Below, one piece after another: positions 1 through 9,671 of a stretch of DNA of 64,000 nucleotides. Origin of the DNA: JBNJFY01 sp051747265. Lineage in GTDB: Bacteria > Bacteroidota > Rhodothermia > Balneolales > Balneolaceae. The notes under the pieces are model-generated. The model was given only the letters and a program-made list of their open reading frames with translations, was not told where the DNA came from and did no database searches. Numbering within the stretch: the stretch's first letter is position 1; each line of letters opens with the position of its first letter. A program made the translations under genes and the position numbers. The stretch spans positions 452,734 through 516,733 of the forward strand of contig JBNJFY010000003.1 in the NCBI GenBank assembly GCA_051747265.1, written 5' to 3'.

Positions 1-1
1 T

Positions 2-1093
2 GTACTGATATCCGGGTTCATAAGTATCGGTACGGTGCTATTGATAACTGCACTCTACAGCGTCTACAAGACCAGTTTGGTGACCAAGCTGTACATCATG
101 TTAATTCCCGCAATATTTGTACTCTGCTTGGTGGGGTTTTATGTGGGAAGAAACGGAATAGAGCATTGGCCTACTTTAATTACGGCATTCAGTATTGGGC
201 TTGGAACCCTACTACTAAACCTGGTGGGTTTAGCGAACTATCTGCGAACGCAAATTCGTGACGAAGTAATACAAATCAAGCATCGACAAAACGAAGTGCA
301 AAAAGCAAGTGAGCAGTTAGCCCAGAATAGTACCGTATTAGCTCAAGGAGCAGAGCAACAGTCCCAATCAGTAAACCAGACCAATTCGCAAGTGAGTGAC
401 TTGAATAAACAAACAGAATCAGCACAGGAATATTCCGACCAAGCAGCCCAACTGATGCTGGAAGCTCACCAATTAACTGAAGAAGGGCACTACCGGATGA
501 ATCAATTACAAAAAACGATTAAGGAGAATAACGAGGCTACGGCAGAGTCCAATAAAATTATCAAAAGTATTGATGAGATTGCCTTTCAAACTAATTTATT
601 AGCATTAAATGCGGCTGTAGAAGCAGCTCGAGCCGGGGAGGCAGGCCAGGGTTTTGCGGTGGTTGCGGAAGAAGTTCGTCATTTGGCTCTTCGTGCAGCG
701 GAAGCGGCCAAGGAAACCAGTGAGGTATTGGAGAGCACGCAACAGAAATCCAATCATAGTGTTCATACGGCTGAAAAAGTGGTTCAACAATTTGAGGATA
801 TCCGAACTAAATCGGAGACTATGACCAGTCTTTTAAAGAATTTATCTGAAATAACTGATGAACAAATGAGCGGGTTTCAGCAAATAGAAACCACCGTAGT
901 AAAGTTGGAATCCATTTCCCATCAAAACGCTGCTAGTGCCGAACAAACGTCTACTTCTTCTCATCAACTACAGAAAAATACAGATTCGGTTGAAAAGCAT
1001 ACTGCCGTATTATTGCAATTGATAGACGGCGGACAAGGGGAAACTTTTGGAAGTTTGGTTAAACATTTGGCCACTTGGTATCAGCACCGATAA
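2..1093 (+). CDS. Methyl-accepting chemotaxis protein (5' truncated by window edge)
   Basis: Membrane-bound chemoreceptor that relays ligand signals through CheW/CheA. The frame stays open to base 2, so the GTG at 35 is probably an internal codon and the real start lies outside the window. The visible N-terminus has two or three hydrophobic segments (to about residue 75 counted from 35), with no recognisable periplasmic sensor domain left. A long coiled coil follows. The diagnostic hairpin tip IDEIAFQTNLLALNAA begins near residue 179 and is followed by GQGFAVVAEEVRHLA, which is the kinase-control region of all MCPs. No CheB/CheR-binding pentapeptide is seen at the C-terminus (ends YQHR). The next gene starts 105 bp downstream and appears unrelated. 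Confidence 0.93.
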   Translation, partial: VLISGFISIGTVLLITALYSVYKTSLVTKLYIMLIPAIFVLCLVGFYVGRNGIEHWPTLITAFSIGLGTLLLNLVGLANYLRTQIRDEVIQIKHRQNEVQKASEQLAQNSTVLAQGAEQQSQSVNQTNSQVSDLNKQTESAQEYSDQAAQLMLEAHQLTEEGHYRMNQLQKTIKENNEATAESNKIIKSIDEIAFQTNLLALNAAVEAARAGEAGQGFAVVAEEVRHLALRAAEAAKETSEVLESTQQKSNHSVHTAEKVVQQFEDIRTKSETMTSLLKNLSEITDEQMSGFQQIETTVVKLESISHQNAASAEQTSTSSHQLQKNTDSVEKHTAVLLQLIDGGQGETFGSLVKHLATWYQHR

Positions 1094-1198
1094 TCTGAGT
1101 TGTCCATCGACTTACATTATTTTACGATTGAGAATTTACTCGCAATTGTGCTTTTACTATGCTTCTCGTAAATGAGAGTGCTTAGGTAAAAGATTGAG

Positions 1199-2515
1199 AT
1201 GATTAAAAGTCGGATTATTAGATCACTTATTGCGTTTATCGTATTGGCTATGAGTTGGGGATGTGCCTCCAATCCTGAGCCAACGCAAACCATCACAGAC
1301 CAGAATGTTTCCCGCTTTATTGAAGTATTGAGCAGCGATTCCATGAGAGGCCGGCAGGCATTGGATCAAGGAGCAGATAAAGCAGCGGAGTTTATTGCCA
1401 CAGAATTTAAAAAACTGGGATTACGGCCCATATCAGGTGAAGACGATTTCTATCAAGAATTTCCGCTTTACCAGTTTGATGTATCCTCACTCTTGGTAAC
1501 TATAAATGGCCGTCAGCTGGATAATCAGCAGGTCATGATTTCGGGGGGACAAACCGAAGTTACCTGGAATTCGGATAATCTGCCCGAGGTAAAACATATT
1601 CCCGCGTCTGATCATGTAGCGCAAGAAATATCGCAGCTGCTGAGCAGTAATGAATCTATGTTGGTTACTGTGGATCCGCAGCACAAGGATATGTTTTCAC
1701 GCTATAAACGATATCTTGAACGGAGCAATTTTCAGTTAGGGGGGGATGCTGATCCAACCACTAAAATTTTTGTGCTTAGCAATCATGAAGTTCGCTCGGC
1801 ACAAGTAAACCTAACCTTGAATCGAACTGAACATATCCTGAAAAATGTGGTGGGAATGATTCCCGGTGCTCGTGAGGATGAACAGATTATCTATTCCGCC
1901 CATTACGATCATATCGGAATAATGTCTCCGGTCGATCAAGATTCTATTGCCAATGGAGCCGATGATAATGCTTCGGGGACTACCGGTGTATTGGCACTGG
2001 CCAACCATTATGTACAGCAAACCACACCCATGCGTACCCAAATTTTTGTGGCTTTTACCGGGGAGGAGATGGGAATGTTGGGGTCGAAATATTTTTCCAG
2101 GCAATTGGATCCGGAAGAGGTGGTGGCTATGATTAACCTGGAAATGATTGGCAAACCCTCCCGTTTTGGGGCCAACAGCGCCTATATCACCGGATATGAT
2201 GAGTCGGATCTGGGAAAAATATTACAACACAATACCGAAGGTATGGAATTTTCTTTTCATGGCGATCCCTATCCCGAACAGAATTTATTTTACCGCTCCG
2301 ATAATGCCACACTGGCTCGTATGGGGGTTCCGGCACATACCATTTCCACCGTGCAGATTGATATGGATTCGCTCTATCATTCAGTGAATGATGAGGTGGA
2401 ATCGCTGAATATACCCCATTTACGGAATACCATTCGTGGTGTGGTATGGGGCACTCAGTCTCTAGTCGATGGAAGTGATACCCCAACCCGGGTTGATCCG
2501 CAACGCCTGCAGTAA
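1199..2515 (+). CDS. M28 family zinc peptidase, lipoprotein
   Basis: Predicted extracytoplasmic aminopeptidase-type metallopeptidase. The N-terminus is a lipoprotein signal (hydrophobic stretch ending SWGC, lipobox Cys about residue 22). M28 metal-site motifs appear in order: YSAHYDHIG (His about 235), NGADDNASG (Asp about 255), FTGEEMGMLGS (catalytic/metal Glu pair about 289-290), NLEMIGK, and a late His in SLYHSVNDE (about 395). The 438-residue length fits a catalytic domain preceded by a PA-like insert. It converges on the minus-strand repeat protein, 28 bp apart. Substrate is unknown; a role in peptide scavenging is inference. Confidence 0.9.
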   Translation: MIKSRIIRSLIAFIVLAMSWGCASNPEPTQTITDQNVSRFIEVLSSDSMRGRQALDQGADKAAEFIATEFKKLGLRPISGEDDFYQEFPLYQFDVSSLLVTINGRQLDNQQVMISGGQTEVTWNSDNLPEVKHIPASDHVAQEISQLLSSNESMLVTVDPQHKDMFSRYKRYLERSNFQLGGDADPTTKIFVLSNHEVRSAQVNLTLNRTEHILKNVVGMIPGAREDEQIIYSAHYDHIGIMSPVDQDSIANGADDNASGTTGVLALANHYVQQTTPMRTQIFVAFTGEEMGMLGSKYFSRQLDPEEVVAMINLEMIGKPSRFGANSAYITGYDESDLGKILQHNTEGMEFSFHGDPYPEQNLFYRSDNATLARMGVPAHTISTVQIDMDSLYHSVNDEVESLNIPHLRNTIRGVVWGTQSLVDGSDTPTRVDPQRLQ

Positions 2516-2543
2516 ATGGCACTAAGCCGATACCTGTTGGACT

Positions 2544-3608
2544 TTATTCGTGCATATCCACGATTTCCCAGAAAGCGAGATCTTCCCGAATGCCCCGATC
2601 TTCCAATGATTGAAGATAAGCGGCGTCTATACCATCCTCGTAAAAGGCTACGATTTCATGAAAAGCGTAATCGTCTAAGAACCCGGCGTTCTGATAATCA
2701 TCCAGATAAGAGGTGGTAATGCCCGCATCGTGAAAAGCGATGATCTCATGAAAGGCGAACTCATCCAGATATCCGCTTTGCCGGTAGGAGAGTAAGTAAT
2801 CGATGGTCATATCATCTTCGTAAAAAGCGATAATCTCATGAAAGGCGAATTCATCCAGAATACCGGCCTCCTCCAGACTGGACAAATATGAAGTGGGAAG
2901 TTGGGTAGCTCGAAATGCCGCTATTTCATGGAAAGCGAACTCATCCAGTATATTGGCTTGATCCAGCTCATTTAAATAGTCAGCGGTAACCCCTGATTGA
3001 TAGAACGTTCGCAATTCGTGGGATGCGTACTTATCCATGTAACCAGATCGATCCATCTGGGCTAAATAATCCTCATACGGCATGTTTAAGGCCTCGGGAT
3101 TAATATCAATATCTGGAATGTCCACATTGATATCGGGCATTGGGGGCATCGGAGGGATATCAATATTGAAGTTACTACTGGTTGGAGCCGGTGGGGCAGC
3201 CACTTCGGATTGAGCTTCATCCCCGCTAAAAGTCCAACCCCATTGGCTAGGTGCATCAAAATACCAAAGCGCGGGTAGTCCCAGGCAAATCAGAATTACT
3301 AGCGCATTTTTGAAGAACTGCTTGGTTTTGGATTCTTTAGACCGCAGACGAATTTGTTTGTCTGGATAGTTATCCTCGGGCCAATCAAAGGACGAAGAAA
3401 AGGGATCGGAATCTTCGTTTGGATCCGCATAGGTCGTCTTATCCTTTTCGGAGTGGTGACTTTCAGAGGTTTCACGGGAAGTCGAAGTCTTATAGGCTTC
3501 TAACTCTTCGTCAGACATGATATTTTCCTGTTCATCATCACGAAGAGCATTTTTCATTCGTGGTGAGGAATCAGAAGAAGTATCGTGGGATCGGTGATCG
3601 TCTTGCAT
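2544..3608 (-). CDS. One-pass membrane protein with 30-residue helical repeats
   Basis: Function not recognised. The acidic, Ser/Asp-rich N-terminal third is followed by one membrane segment (about residues 105-122) and a Pro/Asp-rich linker. At least four consecutive repeats of exactly 30 residues follow, with consensus x-F-A-F-H-E-I-x-A-F-x(3)-G-I-x(2)-x-Y-L-x(5)-x-G-x-L-D. An internal ATG at 3518 has a better upstream purine box (aggaa, 7 nt spacing), so the true protein may start 30 residues later. The gene diverges from the plus-strand gene at 3836, whose 29-residue repeats follow the same pattern, so I infer the two are distant paralogues. The repeats are probably paired helices for protein contacts. 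Confidence 0.75.
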   Translation of the reverse strand: MQDDHRSHDTSSDSSPRMKNALRDDEQENIMSDEELEAYKTSTSRETSESHHSEKDKTTYADPNEDSDPFSSSFDWPEDNYPDKQIRLRSKESKTKQFFKNALVILICLGLPALWYFDAPSQWGWTFSGDEAQSEVAAPPAPTSSNFNIDIPPMPPMPDINVDIPDIDINPEALNMPYEDYLAQMDRSGYMDKYASHELRTFYQSGVTADYLNELDQANILDEFAFHEIAAFRATQLPTSYLSSLEEAGILDEFAFHEIIAFYEDDMTIDYLLSYRQSGYLDEFAFHEIIAFHDAGITTSYLDDYQNAGFLDDYAFHEIVAFYEDGIDAAYLQSLEDRGIREDLAFWEIVDMHE

Positions 3609-3835
3609 AGGTCGTAAATTTATTAATGGACCATTGGGTCAATTGTCTGAAACTATACCTGATTAGGTATGCATTTAAACTTAGACATTCACAGTGTACG
3701 AAATTTACCCTGAATGTTTCATGCTCCGGTTGAATCTTATCATTAAAACGTTCGTAGTATTGGAATATGTTAGCCTAAACAATCGAAATGTTAAGTCGAT
3801 TACCGGAATTCGCATTAAGTTTAAAAGTAGTTGCT

Positions 3836-4537
3836 ATGAGCAGGAAACAACAAACAAAGATTGGTCGCCAACTACATGAGATAAGTGATCTTTCTCAACA
3901 GCGATTAACCCAACAGTCTGGTTTTACCCGCTGGATGGGGATTCAAGGCCCTAACTGGCTAAAATATCTATTGCTAGTCAGTTTTTTCGGAGTGTTTGGT
4001 TTATGGTTGACCAGTGACGGGGGCGGCGATAGAGTTAAAGGGACCCAGGAGGTGGTAGAAAATGTTACTTCTTGGACCAATGCCTACGACCAAGACTTAT
4101 TGAATGATATGGGGGCGTTGATGGCTGAGATGGGATATGGAGAATTATCCATTCAAGAGTTATCTGATTTACGTGATAATGGGGTTACTGCCAACTTTAC
4201 CGCAAAGATTCGGGATCTGGGATACACGGATGTAACTCTGGAGGAATTGAAAAGTCTCCGCACCCATGATGTTTCCGCAACGTTTACCAGCATGATGCAT
4301 GAGCTGGGCTATGATCAAATAACGTTGGATGAATTAAAGCGTCTGCGAGATAACGGAGTAACCGCGTATTATACCAGTAATGTACACGATTTAGGATATT
4401 CGGATATTACAATAGATGAGCTAATTAGTTTGCAAAACGCACGAATGTCTATCTCGGATATCAAAAGAGCGCAAAGTGAACTGGGTAAGAATGTTTCCAT
4501 TGAACGCCTGGTTCGATATGGAATTAGCAATCAATAG
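3836..4537 (+). CDS. One-pass membrane protein with 29-residue DEL-LR repeats
   Basis: Function not recognised. Reading from ATG 3836, a short basic/polar N-terminus precedes one membrane helix (WLKYLLLVSFFGVFGLWL). At least three repeats of exactly 29 residues follow, with consensus L-x-x-x-E-L-x-x-L-R-x-x-G-V-T-A-x-F/Y-T-x(4)-x-L-G-Y-x-D. Similar DEL..LR..GV repeats occur in bacterial BlaR1/M56-like and Bacteroidota membrane proteins (from memory). The ORF can extend to an ATG at 3788, but the extra 16 residues look unlike the rest. It ends 3 bp before the convergent gene at 4541. A divergent intergenic region is shared with the 30-residue repeat protein. Confidence 0.72.
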   Translation: MSRKQQTKIGRQLHEISDLSQQRLTQQSGFTRWMGIQGPNWLKYLLLVSFFGVFGLWLTSDGGGDRVKGTQEVVENVTSWTNAYDQDLLNDMGALMAEMGYGELSIQELSDLRDNGVTANFTAKIRDLGYTDVTLEELKSLRTHDVSATFTSMMHELGYDQITLDELKRLRDNGVTAYYTSNVHDLGYSDITIDELISLQNARMSISDIKRAQSELGKNVSIERLVRYGISNQ

Positions 4538-4540
4538 GTG

Positions 4541-7519
4541 TTAAAAAGGGACCGCCGCTCTCAATCGATAATACCAGTCGTCATTACCATCAATTAGTTC
4601 ACTGGAAGGACGAGCCCATCCCACATTATGGGTGAAGATGAGGGGCCCGATCCGAACTTGGTTTTTGAGCTCCACACCGGATCCCCACTGTTGTACCGGT
4701 TGTTCGGTTTGATAAGTCGGATTCCAAACCACCCCGGCATCGGAGAATACGGAAAGGGTAGTGGCACCAAAGGATAAAAAGCCCAAAATTTTTGTCTGCA
4801 AACTGGTCATCAGGGGGATCCGATATTCCACACTTCCAAATGCGACTTTCTCTCCAGCTACAAAATCTCGGTAACCGCGAACCCGCTCGTTGCGCCCAAA
4901 TACTTCAAAGCCTTCTACCGGTAATGGTATTTGGATATTGTCGTATTTGGAAAATCCGATATAATCTTGGGTGAGGCTGCTACCCCACTGTGCCTGAAGT
5001 TTTCCGTAGAGAAATAAGCGTTGTTTGCCCAATCCGGGAAGGATGCCATAGGCAGCCAGTTCCGGTCGAATGAATTCCGCATCCGAGCCAAGCGCGTTAA
5101 TAGCACCAGTCAGTGATAATCGTATGCCCAATCCATCCAGTGGGTGAACCAAGTTATAGGCATACGGTTTCTGTTGGCGATAGGTAAAGCTGTAGGATAA
5201 ATCGGTGATTTGACCTTCTTCGGGTTGGGCAATTTGGGGTGGGTTGGAGCTCGAGAAGGAATAATCCAGTGGCGTGATGTCGATATGCCGTAATCGGAAG
5301 GCGGATCGCGCTCGGGCGTAGGGTCGATTGATATTATGGGGCCAGAGTCCCGTGATATCTCCGCCGCGTTGTCGTTCAACCAGTAAATCGTTGCCGTAAA
5401 AACGAATGGAACCGGGTAATTGGTAACCGGAAAATATCAGGGAGGGATAAAGCGTATTGTTGATATAGGTGGCAATACCCCAGCTTTCATGTTGGAAATC
5501 GCTGGTAGATATTCCTCCTGTTAATGAAAAGACATGCTTATTCAGCGGTTCCTGAAAGGTAGTTGTGAAGAAGAGACCCAGTTTGTCGTTACTGTCTGCA
5601 TAGGGCAGACCGAAAGTAGCCACATGTTGCCACTCCTTAAATGCTCGATAGGGCTTGGTTTCTTGAATCAATGTGGGGTTCGTAGAAATTGATTTGTCAA
5701 TGGTTTGTGGAGGGGTTTGTGCTTGCCAACGACGATAGGATTCCGGAATATCGTTATGCGGTTGATAGGGTAGCGAGTTTTGACGTCGGGCATCCACCAG
5801 AAAGACTTGGTCCTTAGATTTGCTTTCCGTACTGGAAACCACCCAGCGCCCCTGTGGATGAAGGGAATCCGCTGAGATCCAATCCATTAGCTCAGCTCCG
5901 GTAAATATTGCGGTTCGTCGTACCGGAGGTTGAGCCATCTTGTCCAATTGATATGTCCAAATATTGGGCACTTTGTCTTGCAATGAGTTAAAAGCAATTT
6001 GTGAACCATCCGGTGACCAGATCGGATCGCGATCATCCATTCCTTCGCGATACAAAATATGGTGCTCGTTATCGGATAAGTTGACTAGAATCAGTCCACG
6101 TTTGCGGTCAGCAGTGAAGATATCAGCGATTAGGGAACGGCCATCCGGGCTCCAGGATAAATCCGATAATTCGGTGTCTGATTGGAAATCAGTGGTAGCC
6201 TGAAGGTGGTCTACAGAGCCATCGGTGGATAGCCTACCCGAATAAATATTAGATACCCCATTCCGGTGCCCAATGAACGCCAAATGATAGTGCTGTTGGG
6301 ATGTGTCTGGTTGGAATAAAGTTGGGGAGGTAGCTCTCAGCGTTGGTTGAGCGGTAACTTGTGCTTCTTTTTGAGTATCTAAATTCAGCAGAAATAATTG
6401 TGGAATGATATTACCTCTAGAGGTGCGAATGGATCGACTATAGCTCAGATATTTTCCATCTGGGGACCAGGCTATATCACCCTGTATGGCTCCTTCGGTT
6501 AATAAAGTGGTGGTTCGGCTGGAATCATGCTGAACCAAGATCAGCTGGCGTACCGGTCGCTGCATTGAGGGTTGGGATAGCACTACATATTGAGAAGTGT
6601 CTGGGGCAAAAGTGAGGTCGAATACAAACTGACCGGGTAGCGGCAATTTTTTTCCGTCTTTGGCTAAGGAGTCGGTACGTTGATACCGGGAGGCCATGGT
6701 ATTATAAAAGACATTTATATGCTTTTGCCAGCGATCGCTAAAATGGTTGTAGGAGTTACCGGTATGCTTCTTCCAGGCTTTCTCAAAGTCATGATATTTG
6801 ATTGGGCCCAGGGATTTTTTGTAGTGAAGCATGTCGGTCAACGTGGAGTCGCCATATTGCTGGGCAAAAAATCGAACTTGGCTGTGACCGGTTGCATATA
6901 ACAATTTACCCGCATCAATAGAGGTGCCATCGGAATAGGAAAGGGCGTCATCAAATACAGCCATTCGTAACCAGCGATCACCTCGTTGGGCATTCCAGGT
7001 TTCGGTTTCATACTGGGCCAGTCCTTCACTCCAAAATCGGGGCATAGGCTCATTAAACAGGTACTCCAGCAAACCGATGTTGGATTGGGTAATCTCAAAA
7101 TGGAACAGATGGGTAAGCTCGTGAGCAATTACTTTGCGCAGCCATTTGTCCTCATCCGTAAAGGCATCGATATATCCATTTAGATTCACCCAGATAAAGG
7201 TGGTTTCCAAAGGTGTGGCGAAACCATTCACGATTTCATCACGATCGCTGAGGTATATGGTCAATCGGTTGTCAAACGTGTAATTTAAATTCTCAGACAG
7301 TACCTGATAGGATGATTCAGCAATAGCTGCGGTTTCGGCCACTTTGTCTTTAAGACTGGCCGGATACACAATTGTAAAATGGTCGGTTTTCGATTTCAGC
7401 CACTTAATATCAGAGTCATTGCGATGTGTGTAAGCGCGAAATCCTTGAGCCAATAGTTGTGGCGGGAAAAGGGCAAAACTAGCCAATACGAAGATCGTAA
7501 ATAGGGATCGAGTGTTCAT
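4541..7519 (-). CDS. HExxH gluzincin-like + TolB-type propeller + BamA-like outer-membrane barrel protein
   Basis: A 992-residue exported protein with a cleavable signal ending LLAQG (about residue 26). Residues about 40-280 form a peptidase MA-like domain: HELTH at 133-137 with a downstream WSEGLAQY (Glu about 164), the gluzincin HExxH...E arrangement. Residues about 290-600 carry at least three PD40/TolB-type blades (AWSPDGKYL, SWSPDGRSL, IWSPDGSQI). Residues about 640-992 read as an Omp85/BamA-type beta barrel (VRGYRDF motif, C-terminal Phe). Such fusions are common in Bacteroidota under the label surface antigen or PD40 protein. The substrate is unknown, but the zinc site looks intact. 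Confidence 0.85.
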   Translation of the reverse strand: MNTRSLFTIFVLASFALFPPQLLAQGFRAYTHRNDSDIKWLKSKTDHFTIVYPASLKDKVAETAAIAESSYQVLSENLNYTFDNRLTIYLSDRDEIVNGFATPLETTFIWVNLNGYIDAFTDEDKWLRKVIAHELTHLFHFEITQSNIGLLEYLFNEPMPRFWSEGLAQYETETWNAQRGDRWLRMAVFDDALSYSDGTSIDAGKLLYATGHSQVRFFAQQYGDSTLTDMLHYKKSLGPIKYHDFEKAWKKHTGNSYNHFSDRWQKHINVFYNTMASRYQRTDSLAKDGKKLPLPGQFVFDLTFAPDTSQYVVLSQPSMQRPVRQLILVQHDSSRTTTLLTEGAIQGDIAWSPDGKYLSYSRSIRTSRGNIIPQLFLLNLDTQKEAQVTAQPTLRATSPTLFQPDTSQQHYHLAFIGHRNGVSNIYSGRLSTDGSVDHLQATTDFQSDTELSDLSWSPDGRSLIADIFTADRKRGLILVNLSDNEHHILYREGMDDRDPIWSPDGSQIAFNSLQDKVPNIWTYQLDKMAQPPVRRTAIFTGAELMDWISADSLHPQGRWVVSSTESKSKDQVFLVDARRQNSLPYQPHNDIPESYRRWQAQTPPQTIDKSISTNPTLIQETKPYRAFKEWQHVATFGLPYADSNDKLGLFFTTTFQEPLNKHVFSLTGGISTSDFQHESWGIATYINNTLYPSLIFSGYQLPGSIRFYGNDLLVERQRGGDITGLWPHNINRPYARARSAFRLRHIDITPLDYSFSSSNPPQIAQPEEGQITDLSYSFTYRQQKPYAYNLVHPLDGLGIRLSLTGAINALGSDAEFIRPELAAYGILPGLGKQRLFLYGKLQAQWGSSLTQDYIGFSKYDNIQIPLPVEGFEVFGRNERVRGYRDFVAGEKVAFGSVEYRIPLMTSLQTKILGFLSFGATTLSVFSDAGVVWNPTYQTEQPVQQWGSGVELKNQVRIGPLIFTHNVGWARPSSELIDGNDDWYYRLRAAVPF

Positions 7520-7574
7520 AGATTCGTTAAATTCGGATAGCTAATAATGGATTTGTAAAAAATAACCTGGAAAT

Positions 7575-8492
7575 TCAGGCGGGACTTTCTTCATCAAATG
7601 AAACATTCCAGCCGGGTTTTATGCGTCCACCATGGCGTTCGGTATATACCTGGGTGAATTCCGCACCGAATAAAACCACCAGTACGTTGTAGTACACCCA
7701 AATCAAAAAGACGACAAAGGTACCTACGGCTTTGTAGGCATCAAGATACGAGCTGTTGGTTAGGTACATGGTGACAAAAAATTTTCCGATCCAGAATAAT
7801 CCGGTGGTAACTATCGCCCCGATAAAAATATCCCGCCAGCGCACCGATACATCAGGTAAATATTTGAACAGCACCGCGAAGAAGAGAATCGCGGAAATCA
7901 TCATCAACAGATTGTTATAATCCTGGATGAGTTCTACCGGCAAGGTAATCATTATCTCTTTCGTCCATTGCGCTACGATCCCCATAGCTGTTTCAATGAC
8001 CAGGGAAGCAAGAAACAGTAGCGACAGCAGTAAAATGAGTACGAAACTGGTAAAACGGGCGTACAAGTAATGACTAACCGTACTCACATTAGAGGGGGTT
8101 ACTTTCCAAATCAAGTTTAAGGTGTACTTAAGCTGGGAGAGTACCGTAGTGGATCCAAATATGAGCGCTCCGGTAGTTATCATAGAAGTCCACAAATTCA
8201 GCCCCTGATTGATAACCACCAGTTGTTGAATGAGCATCTCAATGGACTCGGCTAAGTTGGACCCGATCACTTGCTCTAAGTAGATGCTTAATTGCCCACT
8301 CATGGCATCTTGTCCCAAAAAGTAACCGGTTATCCAGATTATGATGACTAAAATTGGGGCAATGGAAAAGATGGTGTAAAAAGCGATGGCCGCGCTATGT
8401 AGGGTAATGTCATCAGATACTGATTTCCATAAGGTTTTTTCAAATAGGTTGAATACCTGTTTGGCGTATTTACCCAGACCCAATTTCGCCAT
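7575..8492 (-). CDS. YihY/virulence factor BrkB family membrane protein
   Basis: Integral membrane protein of 305 residues with about six hydrophobic helices, ending in a short polar tail. Family hallmarks seen are SDDITLHSAAIAFYTIFSIAPILVI near the N-terminus and VFLIWVYYNVLVVLFGAEFT near the C-terminus. Family members were once misnamed RNase BN; their transport role is unsettled. The gene lies 55 bp downstream of the large barrel protein's start and 15 bp from the aminotransferase gene, all on the minus strand, so co-transcription with the aminotransferase is likely. Confidence 0.9.
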   Translation of the reverse strand: MAKLGLGKYAKQVFNLFEKTLWKSVSDDITLHSAAIAFYTIFSIAPILVIIIWITGYFLGQDAMSGQLSIYLEQVIGSNLAESIEMLIQQLVVINQGLNLWTSMITTGALIFGSTTVLSQLKYTLNLIWKVTPSNVSTVSHYLYARFTSFVLILLLSLLFLASLVIETAMGIVAQWTKEIMITLPVELIQDYNNLLMMISAILFFAVLFKYLPDVSVRWRDIFIGAIVTTGLFWIGKFFVTMYLTNSSYLDAYKAVGTFVVFLIWVYYNVLVVLFGAEFTQVYTERHGGRIKPGWNVSFDEESPA

Positions 8493-8507
8493 AATTTCCC
8501 GGATCGA

Positions 8508-9671
8508 CTAGTCTTTGATGAATTGATCTAACACTTCGATCAACATATTAAGTTCAGAAATGGTAATATAGAAATGTGGTGCAATTCGGAGTAAACCCTG
8601 TCTGATGGCAATATCAATTTGGTGCTGTTGAAGGTGTGCTTTTAACTCCTCCGGATCCACTTGCCCAGGAAGCTGAAAGGATACAATACCCGCTCGTTGC
8701 GTGTTATCCTCTGAGGTTACTGGCTTAAGATAAGAAGGAGTATGTTGCAGAAGAAATTGGGTCAGTTCAGATAGCTGATGTTCTATTGAATCCGGTCCCA
8801 GCTCCAGATGAAGACGAACGGCTGCTAACATACCATGAATGCCACACATATTGGGGGTTCCCAATTCAAATCGTTGAGCGTGAGGGTGTAGCGATTGGTC
8901 GGTATTGAACAACTCCCAGGGTTCTTCTACCGACAACCAACCCACCGATTGCTTGCCTATGGCTGTTTGCATCGATTCGGATATGTATAAATAGCCCATC
9001 CCCATTGGGCTCATCAGCCATTTATGTCCACCGCCGGCTAACGCATCAATATGCATTTGTGAAACATCAATTTGAACAGCGCCCACCGCCTGAATGCCAT
9101 CCACCACAAACCAGATGTTATGTTGCTTACAGTAGGCACCAATAGCTTGAAGATCAGCCCGGTATCCACTTAAAAATTGTACCGCGCTAAGTGCCAACAG
9201 TTTAGTTCGGGGAGTCACGTATTCATCTATCTGTTGGATAGTCAACCGACCATGTTCGGTGGGGATACGCTCAATGTGTAGCTTTTTTTCGCCGGCTATG
9301 GTTTGCCAGGGATATACATTGGAGGGAAATTCCACATCGGGAATCAAGATTTCATCGCCTTCTGACCAGTTCAGCCCCTGAGCAACTACATTTAACCCAG
9401 CAGAGGTATTGGACTGAAACGTAATTCGCTCACTGGAGGGCGCGTTCAACAGCAGGGATAGAACTTCTCGAAGCGATTCCGCTGCTTGTATATCTTGCTC
9501 CATGGTATGAATAGAGCCCTTGGATCTACGATGAAGGTGCTGTTGGATAGCCTCTTGCACCGGTTTGCAAATTGGACTCACCGAAGCATGGTTTAAATAT
9601 ATACGTGGGGTTGCGGTATGAGGGAAATACGATCGATAAGAGGAAAGCCGTTGACGGGTACCTAAGCTCAT
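8508..9671 (-). CDS. Class V aminotransferase-fold PLP enzyme (not a classical desulfurase)
   Basis: PLP-dependent fold-type I enzyme of 387 residues. The Schiff-base lysine is Lys217 in AGGGHKWLMSP, and the cofactor-nitrogen Asp is about 191 in VVDGIQAVG. SufS/IscS-like overall layout (NTSAGLN at 88-94, VEFPSNVYPW at 113-122). The C-terminal loop reads IRQGLLRIAPHFY and carries no cysteine where desulfurases place their catalytic Cys, so a cysteine desulfurase call is not supported. Substrate unknown; isopenicillin-N epimerase-like or kynureninase-like activities are alternatives. Probably the first gene of a unit with the BrkB gene. Confidence 0.82.
   Translation of the reverse strand: MSLGTRQRLSSYRSYFPHTATPRIYLNHASVSPICKPVQEAIQQHLHRRSKGSIHTMEQDIQAAESLREVLSLLLNAPSSERITFQSNTSAGLNVVAQGLNWSEGDEILIPDVEFPSNVYPWQTIAGEKKLHIERIPTEHGRLTIQQIDEYVTPRTKLLALSAVQFLSGYRADLQAIGAYCKQHNIWFVVDGIQAVGAVQIDVSQMHIDALAGGGHKWLMSPMGMGYLYISESMQTAIGKQSVGWLSVEEPWELFNTDQSLHPHAQRFELGTPNMCGIHGMLAAVRLHLELGPDSIEHQLSELTQFLLQHTPSYLKPVTSEDNTQRAGIVSFQLPGQVDPEELKAHLQQHQIDIAIRQGLLRIAPHFYITISELNMLIEVLDQFIKD

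Noticed and set aside
8508..9671. Cysteine desulfurase (SufS/IscS) call
   Set aside because: The C-terminal loop lacks the catalytic cysteine.
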